A DNA stretch of 63,854 nt from Alphaproteobacteria bacterium (GTDB lineage Bacteria > Pseudomonadota > Alphaproteobacteria > Rs-D84), in NCBI GenBank assembly GCA_009784815.1, contig WQXN01000003.1:1-63854 (forward strand), written 5' to 3'. The notes under the pieces are model-generated. The model ran no database searches. It was not told the DNA's origin and saw only the letters and a list, made by a program, of their open reading frames with translations. Position 1 is the first letter of the stretch. Every line of letters begins with the position of its first letter. Position numbers and translations under genes: made by a program. Positions 1-8,127 of this stretch are shown one piece after another.

Positions 1-125
1 AGGATAAATCATTCAATGCCTAGAAAAACCGACTGGAATGTGGACATCTAAGTCCCTGTAAGGAGGTTTTTCGACGGCAGTCAAGGATTTAGACCGATTT
101 GAAAAATATTTAAGAATTTTTTGTC
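1..125. repeat. Nested palindromic element, left end cut off by the window
   Basis: The right half of a terminator-type palindrome is present: the inner arm begins AAATCATTCAATGCCTAG, a GGAC/GTCC apical hairpin follows, and the element ends with AATTTTTTGTC, the right end shared by the other copies in this window. Its apical part (TGGACATCTAAGTCC) closely matches the copy at 31474-31636. It probably terminates alaS, which ends just downstream on the opposite strand. The left outer arm lies outside the window. Confidence 0.7.
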
Positions 126-131
126 TTTATA

Positions 132-1880
132 TTAACCTACCGCGGCTTTGATTCGGCGCACCCCGGCGGCGCAAGACTCTTCCTTCTGAATCTTGAAGGA
201 ACCAAGCTCGCGGGTGTTGCCCACGTGCGGCCCTCCGCAAATCTCTTTTGAAAAATCTCCTATGGTGTAAACTTTGACCTTTTCGGAATACTTGTCGTCG
301 AAAATTCCGATCGCGCCCGCGGCCTTGGCCTCCGCGACGGACATTTCTTCCATCACGACATCAACTTCGGCTTTGATCGCATCATTAACCAATCGTTCGA
401 CCTCGGCTATTTCTTCGAGTGCCATTTTGCGATCGAACGAGAAATCGAATCGCAACCGTTCGACGGTTATATTGCTGCCCTTTTGAAATACGCTTTCTCC
501 CAATACTTTTCGCAAAGCCGAATCCAACAAATGCGTCGCGGTATGAAGCTTGATTTTTTCTCCCGTCGGATCGTCTCCTTCTGCCATGCCGCCCTTAAAC
601 ACCTGCGATGACCGCGACCGTTCCTTCTGCTGTGCCATCGCGGCGTCAAAGCCCGGAACATCTACGCCGATTCCGCGTTCGCGCAAAATCTGCTGCGTAA
701 GATCAAGAGGAAATCCGTAAGTGTCGTACATCTTGAACGCCGCCTCGCCCGACATCACATTTCCGTTCATTGCCAAGATTTCTTTTTCCAACAATTTCAT
801 GCCGTTGGTCAGCATCTCGGCAAAAGCGTTTTCTTCTCGCTGAATAGTCTCGACCACGCGGCCGCTTTGCGTTATCAGTTCGGGATAAGCTTCGCCCATC
901 TGATCACACAAAGCTGGATACAACTTGGAAAGCAGCGCCCCCTTGTAACCCAGAACCTGGCCTTGGCGCATGGCGCGACGAAGTATGCGTCGCACTACGT
1001 AACCGCGCTCGACATTGCTTGGGATCACTCCGTCGGCTATGGTGAACCCGACCGCCCTAAGATGATCCGCTATGATTTTGAACGCCGGAGTATTTTCCTT
1101 GGTCTGGGTAACGCCGGTTACGTCGGATACTGCATTCCTCAAAGCTACGAACAAATCTGTGTCATAGTTGTCGTGAACTCCCTGCAGCATGGCGGCCCAA
1201 CGTTCCAAACCCGCTCCGGTATCGACATTTTGTTTTGGAAGATTGGCAAGCGATCCGTCCGCCTGCCGATCATACTGCATGAACACGTTGTTCCAAACTT
1301 CGACATATCGTCCCGCGTCTTCGTCGGCGCTTCCGGGCAAGCCGCCGGGAATATCGGCGCCGTGATCGTAAAATATCTCGGTGCAAGGTCCGCACGGCCC
1401 TGTGTCTCCCATGGCCCACCAGTTGTCTTTATCAAGGCGGATTGCGTCTTTTCCGGTAAGCTTTTTCCAAATTTCTGTCGATTCGTCGTCGGTTATATGA
1501 GTGGATACGATCAAGCGTCCGGGATCAATCCCTAATTCTTTGGTAAGCAATTCCCAAGAAAGCTCGATCGATCCTTCTTTGAAATAATCCCCGAACGACC
1601 AGTTTCCAAGCATCTCGAAAAACGTGTGGTGTCGGCCGTTGTGCCCGACGTCTTCAAGATCGTTGTGCTTTCCTCCGGCTCGCAGACATTTTTGAGAATC
1701 TGCGACTCGCGGCGCCGGGGCGGCCTCGATCCCTTGCAAAACCTTCTTGAACGGCACGACGCCCGCGACGGTGAACATCAGCGACGGGTCGTTTGGTATA
1801 AGCGACGCGCTTGGGACTATTTTATGCCCGTTTTTTTCCATAAACTTTAAGAATGACTTTCTAATATCGTTGAATTTCAT
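132..1880 (-). CDS. alaS: Alanine--tRNA ligase, short form
   Basis: Charges tRNA-Ala with alanine in the cytoplasm. The class II catalytic core is clear at the N-terminus (MKFNDIRKSFLKF, a TFFEMLGNWSFGDYFK stretch, GDTGPCGPCTEIFYDHG). An editing domain follows with HTATH at about residue 445 and CGGPHV near 549. The protein stops at 582 residues right after the editing domain, whereas bacterial AlaRS is usually about 870. The C-terminal oligomerisation/C-Ala domain is absent, and the linker between core and editing domain is also very short. The frame is open with no sign of a frameshift, so this looks like a natural compact enzyme rather than a broken gene. It is divergent from miaA, with overlapping promoters. 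Confidence 0.95.
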   Translation of the reverse strand: MKFNDIRKSFLKFMEKNGHKIVPSASLIPNDPSLMFTVAGVVPFKKVLQGIEAAPAPRVADSQKCLRAGGKHNDLEDVGHNGRHHTFFEMLGNWSFGDYFKEGSIELSWELLTKELGIDPGRLIVSTHITDDESTEIWKKLTGKDAIRLDKDNWWAMGDTGPCGPCTEIFYDHGADIPGGLPGSADEDAGRYVEVWNNVFMQYDRQADGSLANLPKQNVDTGAGLERWAAMLQGVHDNYDTDLFVALRNAVSDVTGVTQTKENTPAFKIIADHLRAVGFTIADGVIPSNVERGYVVRRILRRAMRQGQVLGYKGALLSKLYPALCDQMGEAYPELITQSGRVVETIQREENAFAEMLTNGMKLLEKEILAMNGNVMSGEAAFKMYDTYGFPLDLTQQILRERGIGVDVPGFDAAMAQQKERSRSSQVFKGGMAEGDDPTGEKIKLHTATHLLDSALRKVLGESVFQKGSNITVERLRFDFSFDRKMALEEIAEVERLVNDAIKAEVDVVMEEMSVAEAKAAGAIGIFDDKYSEKVKVYTIGDFSKEICGGPHVGNTRELGSFKIQKEESCAAGVRRIKAAVG

Positions 1881-1901
1881 AACCTGTCCTTTTGTCTCCC
1901 T

Positions 1902-1945
1902 ATTATATAAGTATAGATTGAAAAGTCAATAAACCTTGATATAAT
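1902..1945. promoter_or_regulatory. Overlapping divergent promoters for alaS and miaA
   Basis: On the + strand, TTGAAA (1918-1923) and TATAAT (1940-1945) are 16 bases apart and the miaA ATG begins only seven bases after the -10 box, so the transcript should be leaderless. On the - strand, TTGACT (1929-1924) and TATAAT (1907-1902) are 16 bases apart and read into alaS. The two -35 boxes are adjacent, so the promoters should compete. Confidence 0.7.
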
Positions 1946-1951
1946 CGACCT

Positions 1952-2800
1952 ATGATCAAAAAATCATTCATAATCTCTGGACCGACGGCAAGCGGTAAAT
2001 CCGACTTCGCGCATGAAATCGCACTTCGGCTGGGCGGCACAATCATCAACGCGGACAGCGTGCAAATCTACCGCGGAATCGAAACTTTGTCGGCCTCGCC
2101 CAAGCCTGCCGATAACTACCGGCTTTACTCTATAATTGATCCGGATGAAAAAATGTCGGCGGGCCTTTACGCCGAACTTGCGGCCAAAGAATACGATCTC
2201 GCAACTACCCCGATTTTTGTAGGCGGCACGGGCTTTTACCTAAAGGCTCTCACAAGCGGCTTTTCAAAACTTCCCACTATATCGAACGAAACCCGAACGG
2301 CGGCTCGCGCCGTTTTGAACAAATACCAAGAACTAAAAAAATACGACCCAGCCATGGCGGATAAACTGCATCCGAACGACGCTCAGCGCATAAGCCGCGC
2401 GTTGGAAGTGTTTATGGAAACGGGCAAGCCTATGTCGGAATGGCAAAACGCGCCGCTTCAACCCGCCCTGCCCTATACGCCCACAAAAATAGCGATTATT
2501 CCACCCCGCGAAGAACTGCTTGAACGCGCCGCGCAAAGACGCGAACAAATGCTTGCGGGCGGCGCTATTGAAGAAGTGCGTCGACTTATAAATTTCGACA
2601 TCCAAGCGAACGGTTTTATGGAAATCAAAAAATGGATCAACGGCGAAATATCAAAGGAAGAAATGCTGAAACTTTGGGAGATTTCGGACGCGCAGTACAT
2701 CAAACGTCAAATGACCTGGCTGCGTCATAAGTTCGGCGCCGACATAACGATCGACCATATACCGGCGTCAAAGGATATAGATCATGTTTGCGGCCTCTGA
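1952..2800 (+). CDS. miaA: tRNA dimethylallyltransferase MiaA
   Basis: Transfers a dimethylallyl group to N6 of A37 in tRNAs that read codons starting with U. The P-loop is visible at the N-terminus (SGPTASGKSDFAHE), followed by NADSVQIYRGIETLS, the GGTGFYLKAL motif and a C-terminal QYIKRQMTWLRHKF typical of the family. At 282 residues it is slightly short but complete. The ATG sits immediately after a strong -10 box, which suggests a leaderless message. The end overlaps the start of priA by 17 bases, so the two are co-transcribed. Confidence 0.95.
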   Translation: MIKKSFIISGPTASGKSDFAHEIALRLGGTIINADSVQIYRGIETLSASPKPADNYRLYSIIDPDEKMSAGLYAELAAKEYDLATTPIFVGGTGFYLKALTSGFSKLPTISNETRTAARAVLNKYQELKKYDPAMADKLHPNDAQRISRALEVFMETGKPMSEWQNAPLQPALPYTPTKIAIIPPREELLERAAQRREQMLAGGAIEEVRRLINFDIQANGFMEIKKWINGEISKEEMLKLWEISDAQYIKRQMTWLRHKFGADITIDHIPASKDIDHVCGL

Positions 2801-4733
2801 CATAGTGTGCGTGCTTTTACCGATAGTCCGCACCTCGGGCTTTGATTATTCGCTGCCCGCGCCTGCGAATATCGGCGACTTGGTGCAAGTGACGTTCCAA
2901 AATAAAAAAATTACTGGGGTGATAATAGGAAAAGGCGCAGCAAACCTTCCCGCCGAAAAAATAAAACCGATAGAAAAAATATTTGAAATTCCGGGCCTGA
3001 CCCAAACGGACATAGACTGGATCATCAAGATGTCGGACTGGACGCTGATGAACCCGGGCGCGGTGCTGCGCCTGATACTTAACGTGGACCTGGACGAAAA
3101 GCGCCCGTCTAAACCGCTTGAAATTCCGGCTTACCGCGACACGAATGCGATAACCCTGACGCCGGATCAACAAAAGGCTGCGGGCGCGATTCAAACGACG
3201 GCCCCGTTCAAAGTCCACCTTCTGGACGGAATCACGGGCAGCGGAAAAACGCAAGTATATTTTGACGTGGCGCTGCGCGTCTACAACGCTGGAAAGAATG
3301 TGCTGATCATGATGCCTGAAATCGCGCTGACCCAACAGTTCATCAAAAAATTTGAAAATAAATTCGGCGCCAAGCCGTTCGTATGGCATTCGAATCTGAC
3401 TCCCGCCGCCCGCAAAAAAATTTGGAAGGCCGTCGCCTCGTCACCGCGGCCGCTAATAATAATCGGCACCCGCTCGTCATTGTTTCTGCCGTGGAAAAAC
3501 CTAGGGCTGATAGTCGTCGATGAAGAGCATGACAGCTCGTACAAACAAGACGACCAAGGCAGCTACAACGCGCGCGACATGGCGATCCTGAAAGCGAAAA
3601 TGCTTAATATCCCGATAATTCTGGCCAGCGCCACGCCATCGGTCGAAACCTTGCGCAACGTAAGGGACGGGAAATATACGGCGTCATTATTGCCTTCTCG
3701 ATTCGGCGGGGCGCAACTTCCGGTGGTCGAAATAATAGACCTAAGGAAGAATAAACAAACCGGCGACATATCGGAAATTATGCTGTCCGAAATTTCAAAA
3801 ACTTTTGAATCGAATCAGCAAATAATGCTTTTTTTAAACCGCCGCGGATTTTCTCCGCACGTATTCTGCGCGGACTGCGGATCGCCAAGAACCTGCCCTG
3901 ACTGCTCGGTCGCGATGACCTACCACCAGCGATTCAAAAAAATTCTGTGCCATTATTGCGGCAGAAAATCGCAGGTTCCGTTGATCTGCCCGGACTGCGG
4001 AAAAGGCGAAATGCAAATGAATGGCAGCGGCGTGGAAAAAATAGAAAAAGAACTCCGTGAACGCTTTCCATCTGCGCGAATCGAAATTCTATCAAGCGAC
4101 ACGGCGGCGGACCTAAGCGGAATAATAGAACGCATAGAAAACGGCGAAACTGATATAATCGTCGGCACGCAGATCCTGGCCAAGGGACATCACTTTCCGA
4201 ACATTACTCTGGTCGGAGTGATCGACGCGGACGCGGGTCTGTACGGAAACGATTTCTTCGCGGCGGAGAAAACCTTCCAGCAATTGTTCAAAGTATCGCG
4301 CCGCGCTGGCCGCGGGGAAATTCCGGGACGCGTCCTGCTTCAAACTTACAATCCCGACCACCCGGTGCTAAGCGCGATCAAATGCAACAAGCGCGACGAT
4401 CTTATGAATACGGAACTTCAATCCCGCCAAGCGGCTAATATGCCTCCCTTCGGACAACTGATCGCAGTGATAGTGGAAAGCGACAAGGAAGCCAAGCTGA
4501 ATAAATTCTGCGAAGACCTAAAGGCCGCGGCGCCGAAAATAATCGGCGCGAAAATCGCTGGTCCCGTGCCGGCCGAAATGTACCAGATACGAAACTGGTA
4601 CCGCCAAAGGTTCCTGGTGCACGGAGGCGAAAAAGACAAGCTTCAGCCAATAATAAGGAAATGGATCGACAGCGTGAAAACGCCAAGCGACACGCGCGTC
4701 AAAATAGACGTCAACCCCCAGAATTTTTTATAA
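2784..4733 (+). CDS. priA: Primosomal replication helicase PriA
   Basis: ATP-dependent 3'-5' helicase that reloads the replisome at stalled forks. Visible parts are an N-terminal fork-binding domain, Walker A (GITGSGKTQVYFD, about residues 147-156), the DEEH box (IVVDEEHDSSYKQ), a zinc-binding insertion with paired cysteines (CADCG, CPDC, CHYCG, CPDCG, about 361-415) and a C-terminal helicase half. At 649 residues it is somewhat shorter than the E. coli enzyme (732). It overlaps miaA and is followed by a strong bidirectional terminator. Confidence 0.95.
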   Translation: MFAASDIVCVLLPIVRTSGFDYSLPAPANIGDLVQVTFQNKKITGVIIGKGAANLPAEKIKPIEKIFEIPGLTQTDIDWIIKMSDWTLMNPGAVLRLILNVDLDEKRPSKPLEIPAYRDTNAITLTPDQQKAAGAIQTTAPFKVHLLDGITGSGKTQVYFDVALRVYNAGKNVLIMMPEIALTQQFIKKFENKFGAKPFVWHSNLTPAARKKIWKAVASSPRPLIIIGTRSSLFLPWKNLGLIVVDEEHDSSYKQDDQGSYNARDMAILKAKMLNIPIILASATPSVETLRNVRDGKYTASLLPSRFGGAQLPVVEIIDLRKNKQTGDISEIMLSEISKTFESNQQIMLFLNRRGFSPHVFCADCGSPRTCPDCSVAMTYHQRFKKILCHYCGRKSQVPLICPDCGKGEMQMNGSGVEKIEKELRERFPSARIEILSSDTAADLSGIIERIENGETDIIVGTQILAKGHHFPNITLVGVIDADAGLYGNDFFAAEKTFQQLFKVSRRAGRGEIPGRVLLQTYNPDHPVLSAIKCNKRDDLMNTELQSRQAANMPPFGQLIAVIVESDKEAKLNKFCEDLKAAAPKIIGAKIAGPVPAEMYQIRNWYRQRFLVHGGEKDKLQPIIRKWIDSVKTPSDTRVKIDVNPQNFL

Positions 4734-4742
4734 TAAATAATC

Positions 4743-4787
4743 TCAAAAAATCCCGGCAAGGTCGCGGCCTTGCCGGGATTTTTTGTC
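4743..4787. terminator. Bidirectional intrinsic terminator, empty form
   Basis: A perfect stem, CAAAAAATCCCGGCAAGG paired with CCTTGCCGGGATTTTTTG, has a four-base loop. It has the same flanks (AATAATCT before, TCC then TTATT after) as the long nested palindromes elsewhere in the window, but nothing is inserted in the loop. It lies between convergent genes. Confidence 0.9.
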
Positions 4788-4789
4788 CC

Positions 4790-5104
4790 TTACTTATTCC
4801 CTGTGTACTTTTTAAGACATGACATCTCCCACCATATGGCAAGTCCCGGGACCAAGAAAAACACTACACCGGCTATCTTCGCGATACCGATCATGACATA
4901 CATATACGTTTCAAGCATCTTGGCGTCCCAAGCAACGAACATTCCCATGATCCAGTCGTAGAAACCGGTAAGCGTCAGCAGCCATGCGGCCGTGATCCAC
5001 ACTATGTTTATCAGGAACGCGCGAAAGTTTATATTACGTCTGTGATAAAGCTTCATCATCATGTGATCGACTTCGGTTTTGGACATTTTCGGCATATTAA
5101 TCAT
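4790..5104 (-). CDS. Small inner-membrane protein, two membrane helices
   Basis: A 104-residue protein not recognised beyond its topology. A basic N-terminal segment with many Met/His/Arg (VDHMMMKLYHRRNINF) precedes two hydrophobic segments (FLINIVWITAAWLLTLTGFY and MYVMIGIAKIAGVVFFLVPG). The layout resembles small 2TM-domain proteins, but I cannot assign a family. The start is supported by AAGGAG six bases upstream of the ATG. It converges on priA across a shared terminator. Confidence 0.7.
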   Translation of the reverse strand: MINMPKMSKTEVDHMMMKLYHRRNINFRAFLINIVWITAAWLLTLTGFYDWIMGMFVAWDAKMLETYMYVMIGIAKIAGVVFFLVPGLAIWWEMSCLKKYTGNK

Positions 5105-5173
5105 ATCAATCTCCTTTTGTTACAAGATTATTGTATCACAAGTCGATTATTTTTCTTAAAACATTTATTCCTA

Positions 5174-5336
5174 TAATAATCTCAAAACACATAAGGCAAA
5201 TCGCGTTTTAAATAAATAATCGTCCAATACCAAGAAACCCCGGGATGCGGTGTACGTCCAAGTACATAATTCCCGGGGTTTCGAAGCGCAGTGGACGATT
5301 AGGCGCGAAAACGAAAATTACCTTACGCGGTTTGTC
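5174..5336. repeat. Nested palindromic element overlapping the end of the DUF3015 gene
   Basis: The outer arms are CAAAACACATAAGG and CCTTACGCGGTTTG (imperfect), the middle arms TCGCGTTTT and CGCGAAAACGA, and the inner arms AATAATCGTCCA and TGGACGATTA. The internal loop has CCAATACCAAG on the left and CGAAGCGCAGTGG on the right, capped by the apical stem AAACCCCGGGA/TCCCGGGGTTT. The right outer arm supplies the last codons (IGQTA) of the neighbouring gene. The inner 90 bases are identical to the copy at 6690-6850. Confidence 0.85.
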
Positions 5337-5778
5337 CAATTAACTTGTAAATGCGGTCCGTGACTTCGGAAGCGTCGGCATTCAAAGCGAATATCGAATC
5401 GAAATTGTCATGCACAAGCGCTGTGAATTCGACCGAATCCATTCCGACTACGTGCGCGGCGGCTATCATTGCCTCGCCCCTTTCTCCGCTTGCGGCTTCC
5501 ATGGCGAACATTTCGAAGTTCCCGTGCACATACCCGAACAACTGACGGTTTGCGATCCTGGCTCCCTGCTTACAACCAAGGGTTCCCGAAGACATACCGA
5601 ACGCCTGGTTTATGAAAATCTGGTTGGTAAAGCTTGCTCCAAGATCAAACGCCAATCCGCGCTGTCCCGAGAATATAACGGATCCCAAACCGCAACCCGG
5701 GTTGTCCCTTGCTTCCACCGCGCCAGCCGAAGCCACGCATACGATAGCCGCGGCCATCGCTATTTTATTAAGTTTCAT
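5323..5778 (-). CDS. Secreted DUF3015 family protein
   Basis: 151 residues from the ATG at 5778, which has AGGAG seven bases upstream; a longer reading from 5838 has no such site. A signal peptide (MKLNKIAMAAAIVCVASAGAVEA) is followed by DNPGCGLGS and a SGTLGCKQG motif typical of DUF3015. The protein should be periplasmic; its function is unknown. The final codons lie inside the nested palindrome at 5174-5336, so the repeat contributes the C-terminus. Confidence 0.8.
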   Translation of the reverse strand: MKLNKIAMAAAIVCVASAGAVEARDNPGCGLGSVIFSGQRGLAFDLGASFTNQIFINQAFGMSSGTLGCKQGARIANRQLFGYVHGNFEMFAMEAASGERGEAMIAAAHVVGMDSVEFTALVHDNFDSIFALNADASEVTDRIYKLIGQTA

Positions 5779-5971
5779 TTTGCTTCTCCTTATTTTGATT
5801 TGATGTCCAATCCTATACTTATGTCCGCCATATATCAATAAAAAATTACATACGATTATTTTCCTCTTGCTTTTGAACTCGATTTGTGATATACTTGATC
5901 CATCAAAGCTAAAATATTATCCAATCCGCCCCCGGCGGTTTTTTTATTTCCCAAAATCAAGAGAACTCAAA

Positions 5972-6244
5972 ATGCACCTGGAATTAAAATGGTGGATCCA
6001 AGTAATAGTGATCCCGATAATCGGAGCGCTATTCATGTGGATCTCGCGCTTAAAATCGCACATGGATCTTTCCGACGAGAAAATCCGCGCGCACTTTTCG
6101 AACATACATAAAGATCTTGCCGACTACAAACTTGACGTCGCGCGGACCTACGCCTCGATCTCTTATATCAAGGACGTCGAAGCCCGCCTGACCCACCACC
6201 TGCTTCGCATAGAACGGAAACTGGAAAAAGGAGAACCAAAATGA
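5972..6244 (+). CDS. Phage membrane protein of the lysis region
   Basis: 90 residues from the ATG at 5972; an upstream in-frame extension to 5867 has no ribosome-binding site. One N-terminal membrane helix (WIQVIVIPIIGALFMWIS) is followed by a charged, coiled-coil-like cytoplasmic or periplasmic helix (LADYKLDVARTYASI, then LTHHLLRIERKLEKG). Phage proteins of this shape are common beside holins and endolysins. The stop overlaps the next start (ATGA), so it is translationally coupled to the SleB-like gene. It is the first gene of the dispersed phage set. Confidence 0.6.
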   Translation: MHLELKWWIQVIVIPIIGALFMWISRLKSHMDLSDEKIRAHFSNIHKDLADYKLDVARTYASISYIKDVEARLTHHLLRIERKLEKGEPK

Positions 6245-6690
6245 CCCAAGCCCTGACCGCCGCGCGAACCGCGCTTAACCCCGCCGCACACCTGACCGTC
6301 GAAGACAATCAAGACCTCTCGCGTCGAACATTGTACCGTCTTGCGCGCATAATCTACGCGGAAACCCACGCGGTGCTGCCTGATGCCGAAGCGCTGGCAA
6401 GCATGATCGCGAATCTGCGGCGCGCGAATAGCGCGCTTGAAGACATATCGGAAGATGCCGACCTGTTCGAATGCCTGAATAAAAAATCGGAACGCCACGC
6501 GGACCTATTAATAAGGTACGACTCGCGCGAACTTCAAATGTGCCTGCGCACCCTGTCGCGCGCGTTAAGCGGAGTTCTAAAAGATTCGACTCGCGGCGCG
6601 GTGCGATTTCACCGTGCCCAGCTTCTGCCCGACTGGGCTACAAGCGTCGGCTCGGTTTCCGAAATCGGCAACCTGCACTTTTATATTTAA
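6241..6690 (+). CDS. SleB-type cell-wall hydrolase of phage origin
   Basis: 149 residues. The segment LYRLARIIYAETHAVLPDAE matches the start of the Hydrolase_2 (SleB) domain, with the catalytic Glu in YAE. The C-terminal RFHRAQLLPDWA and IGNLHFYI correspond to the family's closing H-x-FY motif. It probably cleaves peptidoglycan during lysis or DNA entry. No signal peptide is visible, so export would need the holin-like protein downstream. The central part is divergent from SleB, so the activity is uncertain. It is coupled to the preceding gene. Confidence 0.65.
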   Translation: MTQALTAARTALNPAAHLTVEDNQDLSRRTLYRLARIIYAETHAVLPDAEALASMIANLRRANSALEDISEDADLFECLNKKSERHADLLIRYDSRELQMCLRTLSRALSGVLKDSTRGAVRFHRAQLLPDWATSVGSVSEIGNLHFYI

Positions 6691-6850
6691 TAATCAAAAA
6701 ACATAAGGCCGTCCGCAAATTCGATGAATAATCGTCCAATACCAAGAAACCCCGGGATGCGGTGTACGTCCAAGTACATAATTCCCGGGGTTTCGAAGCG
6801 CAGTGGACGATTAGGCGCGAATTTGAAAAGTGGCCAATATGTTTTTTACA
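6690..6850. repeat. Nested palindromic element between two phage genes
   Basis: The outer stem AAAAAACATAAGGCC pairs with GGCCAATATGTTTTTT. The middle arms are GCAAATTCGA and GCGAATTTG. The inner element is identical to that at 5216-5302, including CCAATACCAAG, the CCCCGGG stem and CGAAGCGCAGTGG. Two identical inner elements in different outer terminators suggest recent spread or gene conversion. It separates the SleB-like gene from the holin-like gene. Confidence 0.85.
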
Positions 6851-6867
6851 TTCAGTAAGACTAACTC

Positions 6868-7131
6868 ATGACTATAAATTCTGCTCTAAGCGGAGGATGC
6901 CTCCGCGGAAAAAAAACTTACATCACCGCAGTCACCGGGGTAATTTCGGCTATTGGAATGTACCTTGCCGGCGACGCGGATTTATTTTTAACGCTGCATA
7001 CTATATTCCCGATGCTGGGAATGTTGTTTTTGCGCACAAGCATAAAGGAAAGAAAACATGACGAACGAAATTGCGATACCGGAAAAATTCAAAACTGCGA
7101 CGGGCGAAGCGAACCTCGAAGCGATACTTAA
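6868..7131 (+). CDS. Holin-like small phage membrane protein
   Basis: 87 residues. After a short N-terminus comes LRGKKTYITAVTGVISAIG, then a second hydrophobic stretch (LFLTLHTIFPMLGMLFLRTS) and a basic tail. The 'GKKTY...' start and a terminal LR motif are seen in small phage proteins that act as holins or sit beside them. The last 74 bases overlap the scaffold gene in another frame, so the true C-terminus is less certain. No strong ribosome-binding site is visible. Confidence 0.5.
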   Translation: MTINSALSGGCLRGKKTYITAVTGVISAIGMYLAGDADLFLTLHTIFPMLGMLFLRTSIKERKHDERNCDTGKIQNCDGRSEPRSDT

Positions 7132-7672
7132 ATCCTACTCCGAACTTGAAAAAAAACTAAGCCAAGCTCCAAGCGCGCCGAAAGACGCCGCCGAATACGC
7201 GGCCCCCGGCTTTGGAGACAAAGACGACGACAATATAAGACAACAGTTTCTTGACATAGGCCTTACCAAAGACCAGGCCGAGAAAGTCTGCGCCCTTGCC
7301 GACTCTCTGATGAAGCCGATCGTAAGCGGTCTTATGGACGCTAACGGCGAAAGCTCCGAACTTGCCCAGCTGGAAAAGTTTTTCGGCGGCCCGGATAAAC
7401 TGGCGCCTGCATTGCAAGAGATCGAAGCGTTCGGGGCGAAATACCTGCCCGAAGACGCGTTCGAAACTCTCTGCTCGACGCATCAGGGAATCGTAAGCCT
7501 GTACAAGATGATGAAATCGCACGAGCCTGATATATCGACGAACAAGAACTCGTCGCAAAATTTATCCGAGAGCGAACTCAAAATAATGATGCGGGACCCG
7601 AAGTACTGGCGCGACCGCGATCCTGAATTCATACGTTCGATCGACACTGGATTCAAAAAACTATTTTCCTAA
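7058..7672 (+). CDS. Phage capsid assembly (scaffold) protein
   Basis: 204 residues, acidic and predicted mainly helical. The C-terminal segment LSESELKIMMRDPKYWRDRD followed by PEFI is the signature seen in scaffold proteins of short-tailed phages. The N-terminus (IPEKFKTATGEANLEAILKS) is also typical of that family. AAGGAAAG lies seven bases before the ATG. In related phages this gene lies directly upstream of the major capsid gene; here the capsid gene is 4.2 kb away, across host genes including tRNA-Tyr and RNase P RNA. Confidence 0.75.
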   Translation: MTNEIAIPEKFKTATGEANLEAILKSYSELEKKLSQAPSAPKDAAEYAAPGFGDKDDDNIRQQFLDIGLTKDQAEKVCALADSLMKPIVSGLMDANGESSELAQLEKFFGGPDKLAPALQEIEAFGAKYLPEDAFETLCSTHQGIVSLYKMMKSHEPDISTNKNSSQNLSESELKIMMRDPKYWRDRDPEFIRSIDTGFKKLFS

Positions 7673-7724
7673 ATGTGATTAAAAAAATAAATACAAATTT
7701 TTTATCATTATTTTCACTTTTCTC

Positions 7725-7753
7725 TTTACTTGGATTTTTATTTTTATTATAAT
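7725..7753 (+). promoter_or_regulatory. Promoter of the histone-like gene
   Basis: TTTACT (7725-7730) and TATAAT (7748-7753) are 17 bases apart in an AT-rich stretch. The leader of about 50 bases contains a small CAAAC/GTTTG hairpin and a GGAGAAGAGG ribosome-binding site. Confidence 0.5.
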
Positions 7754-7810
7754 GCACATAAGGAGCAAACAAAAAGTTTGTTCTTCATAAAAAGAAAATA
7801 GGAGAAGAGG

Positions 7811-8041
7811 ATGTCATTGTTCTCAAAAAAGCCGGCTAAGAAAGTCGTCGCGAAAAAACCTGCTGCGAAAAAGGTTGCTGTAAAGAAACCTGCTGCGAAG
7901 AAGGTTGCCGCGAAGAAACCAGCCGTCAAAAAAGCTGCGGTTAAAAAATCGGTCGCCAAAAAAGTAGTCGCGAAGAAAGTCGTGGCGAAAAAGCCGGCCG
8001 TTAAGAAAGCCGTGAAAAAGAAAGTTGCGAAGAAAAAGTAA
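7811..8041 (+). CDS. Histone H1-like lysine-rich DNA-binding protein
   Basis: 76 residues made almost entirely of Lys, Ala, Val and Pro, in repeats of KKPAAKKVA and KKVVAKK form. Such H1-like tails bind DNA non-specifically and condense the nucleoid. The repeats are degenerate at DNA level, so length changes by slippage are possible. It has its own promoter and a following terminator, and lies directly after the phage scaffold gene. Whether it serves the host nucleoid or packaged DNA cannot be told from sequence. Confidence 0.75.
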   Translation: MSLFSKKPAKKVVAKKPAAKKVAVKKPAAKKVAAKKPAVKKAAVKKSVAKKVVAKKVVAKKPAVKKAVKKKVAKKK

Positions 8042-8062
8042 TTTTTCTTAGCGTTTCTAAAT

Positions 8063-8090
8063 AGAAGGGCCACGGCCCTTTTATTTTTTG
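8063..8090 (+). terminator. Terminator of the histone-like gene
   Basis: An AAGGGCC/GGCCCTT stem with a two-base loop is followed by TTATTTTTT. Confidence 0.75.
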
Positions 8091-8096
8091 GCGGAA

Positions 8097-8123
8097 AAAT
8101 AAAAGACCCTGCGGGTCTTTAAT
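8097..8123. terminator. Terminator downstream of tRNA-Tyr
   Basis: AAAAGACCC pairs with GGGTCTTT around a TGC loop, giving a short hairpin at the 3' side of the tRNA gene on the - strand. Confidence 0.6.
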
Positions 8124-8127
8124 TCTT

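Noticed and set aside
867-1535. 222-residue frame antisense to alaS
   Set aside because: The alaS reading is unambiguous, and this frame has no recognisable domain or ribosome-binding site.
2817-3389. Long frame antisense to priA
   Set aside because: Shadow of a confidently identified gene.
5867-5971. N-terminal extension of the first phage membrane protein
   Set aside because: No ribosome-binding site and the sequence is not protein-like; the ATG at 5972 gives the expected membrane-helix start.
7747-8073. Opposite-strand frame with many FATTF/FAAGFF units over the histone-like gene
   Set aside because: It is the mirror of the Lys/Ala repeats; codon positions fit the H1-like reading, not this one.
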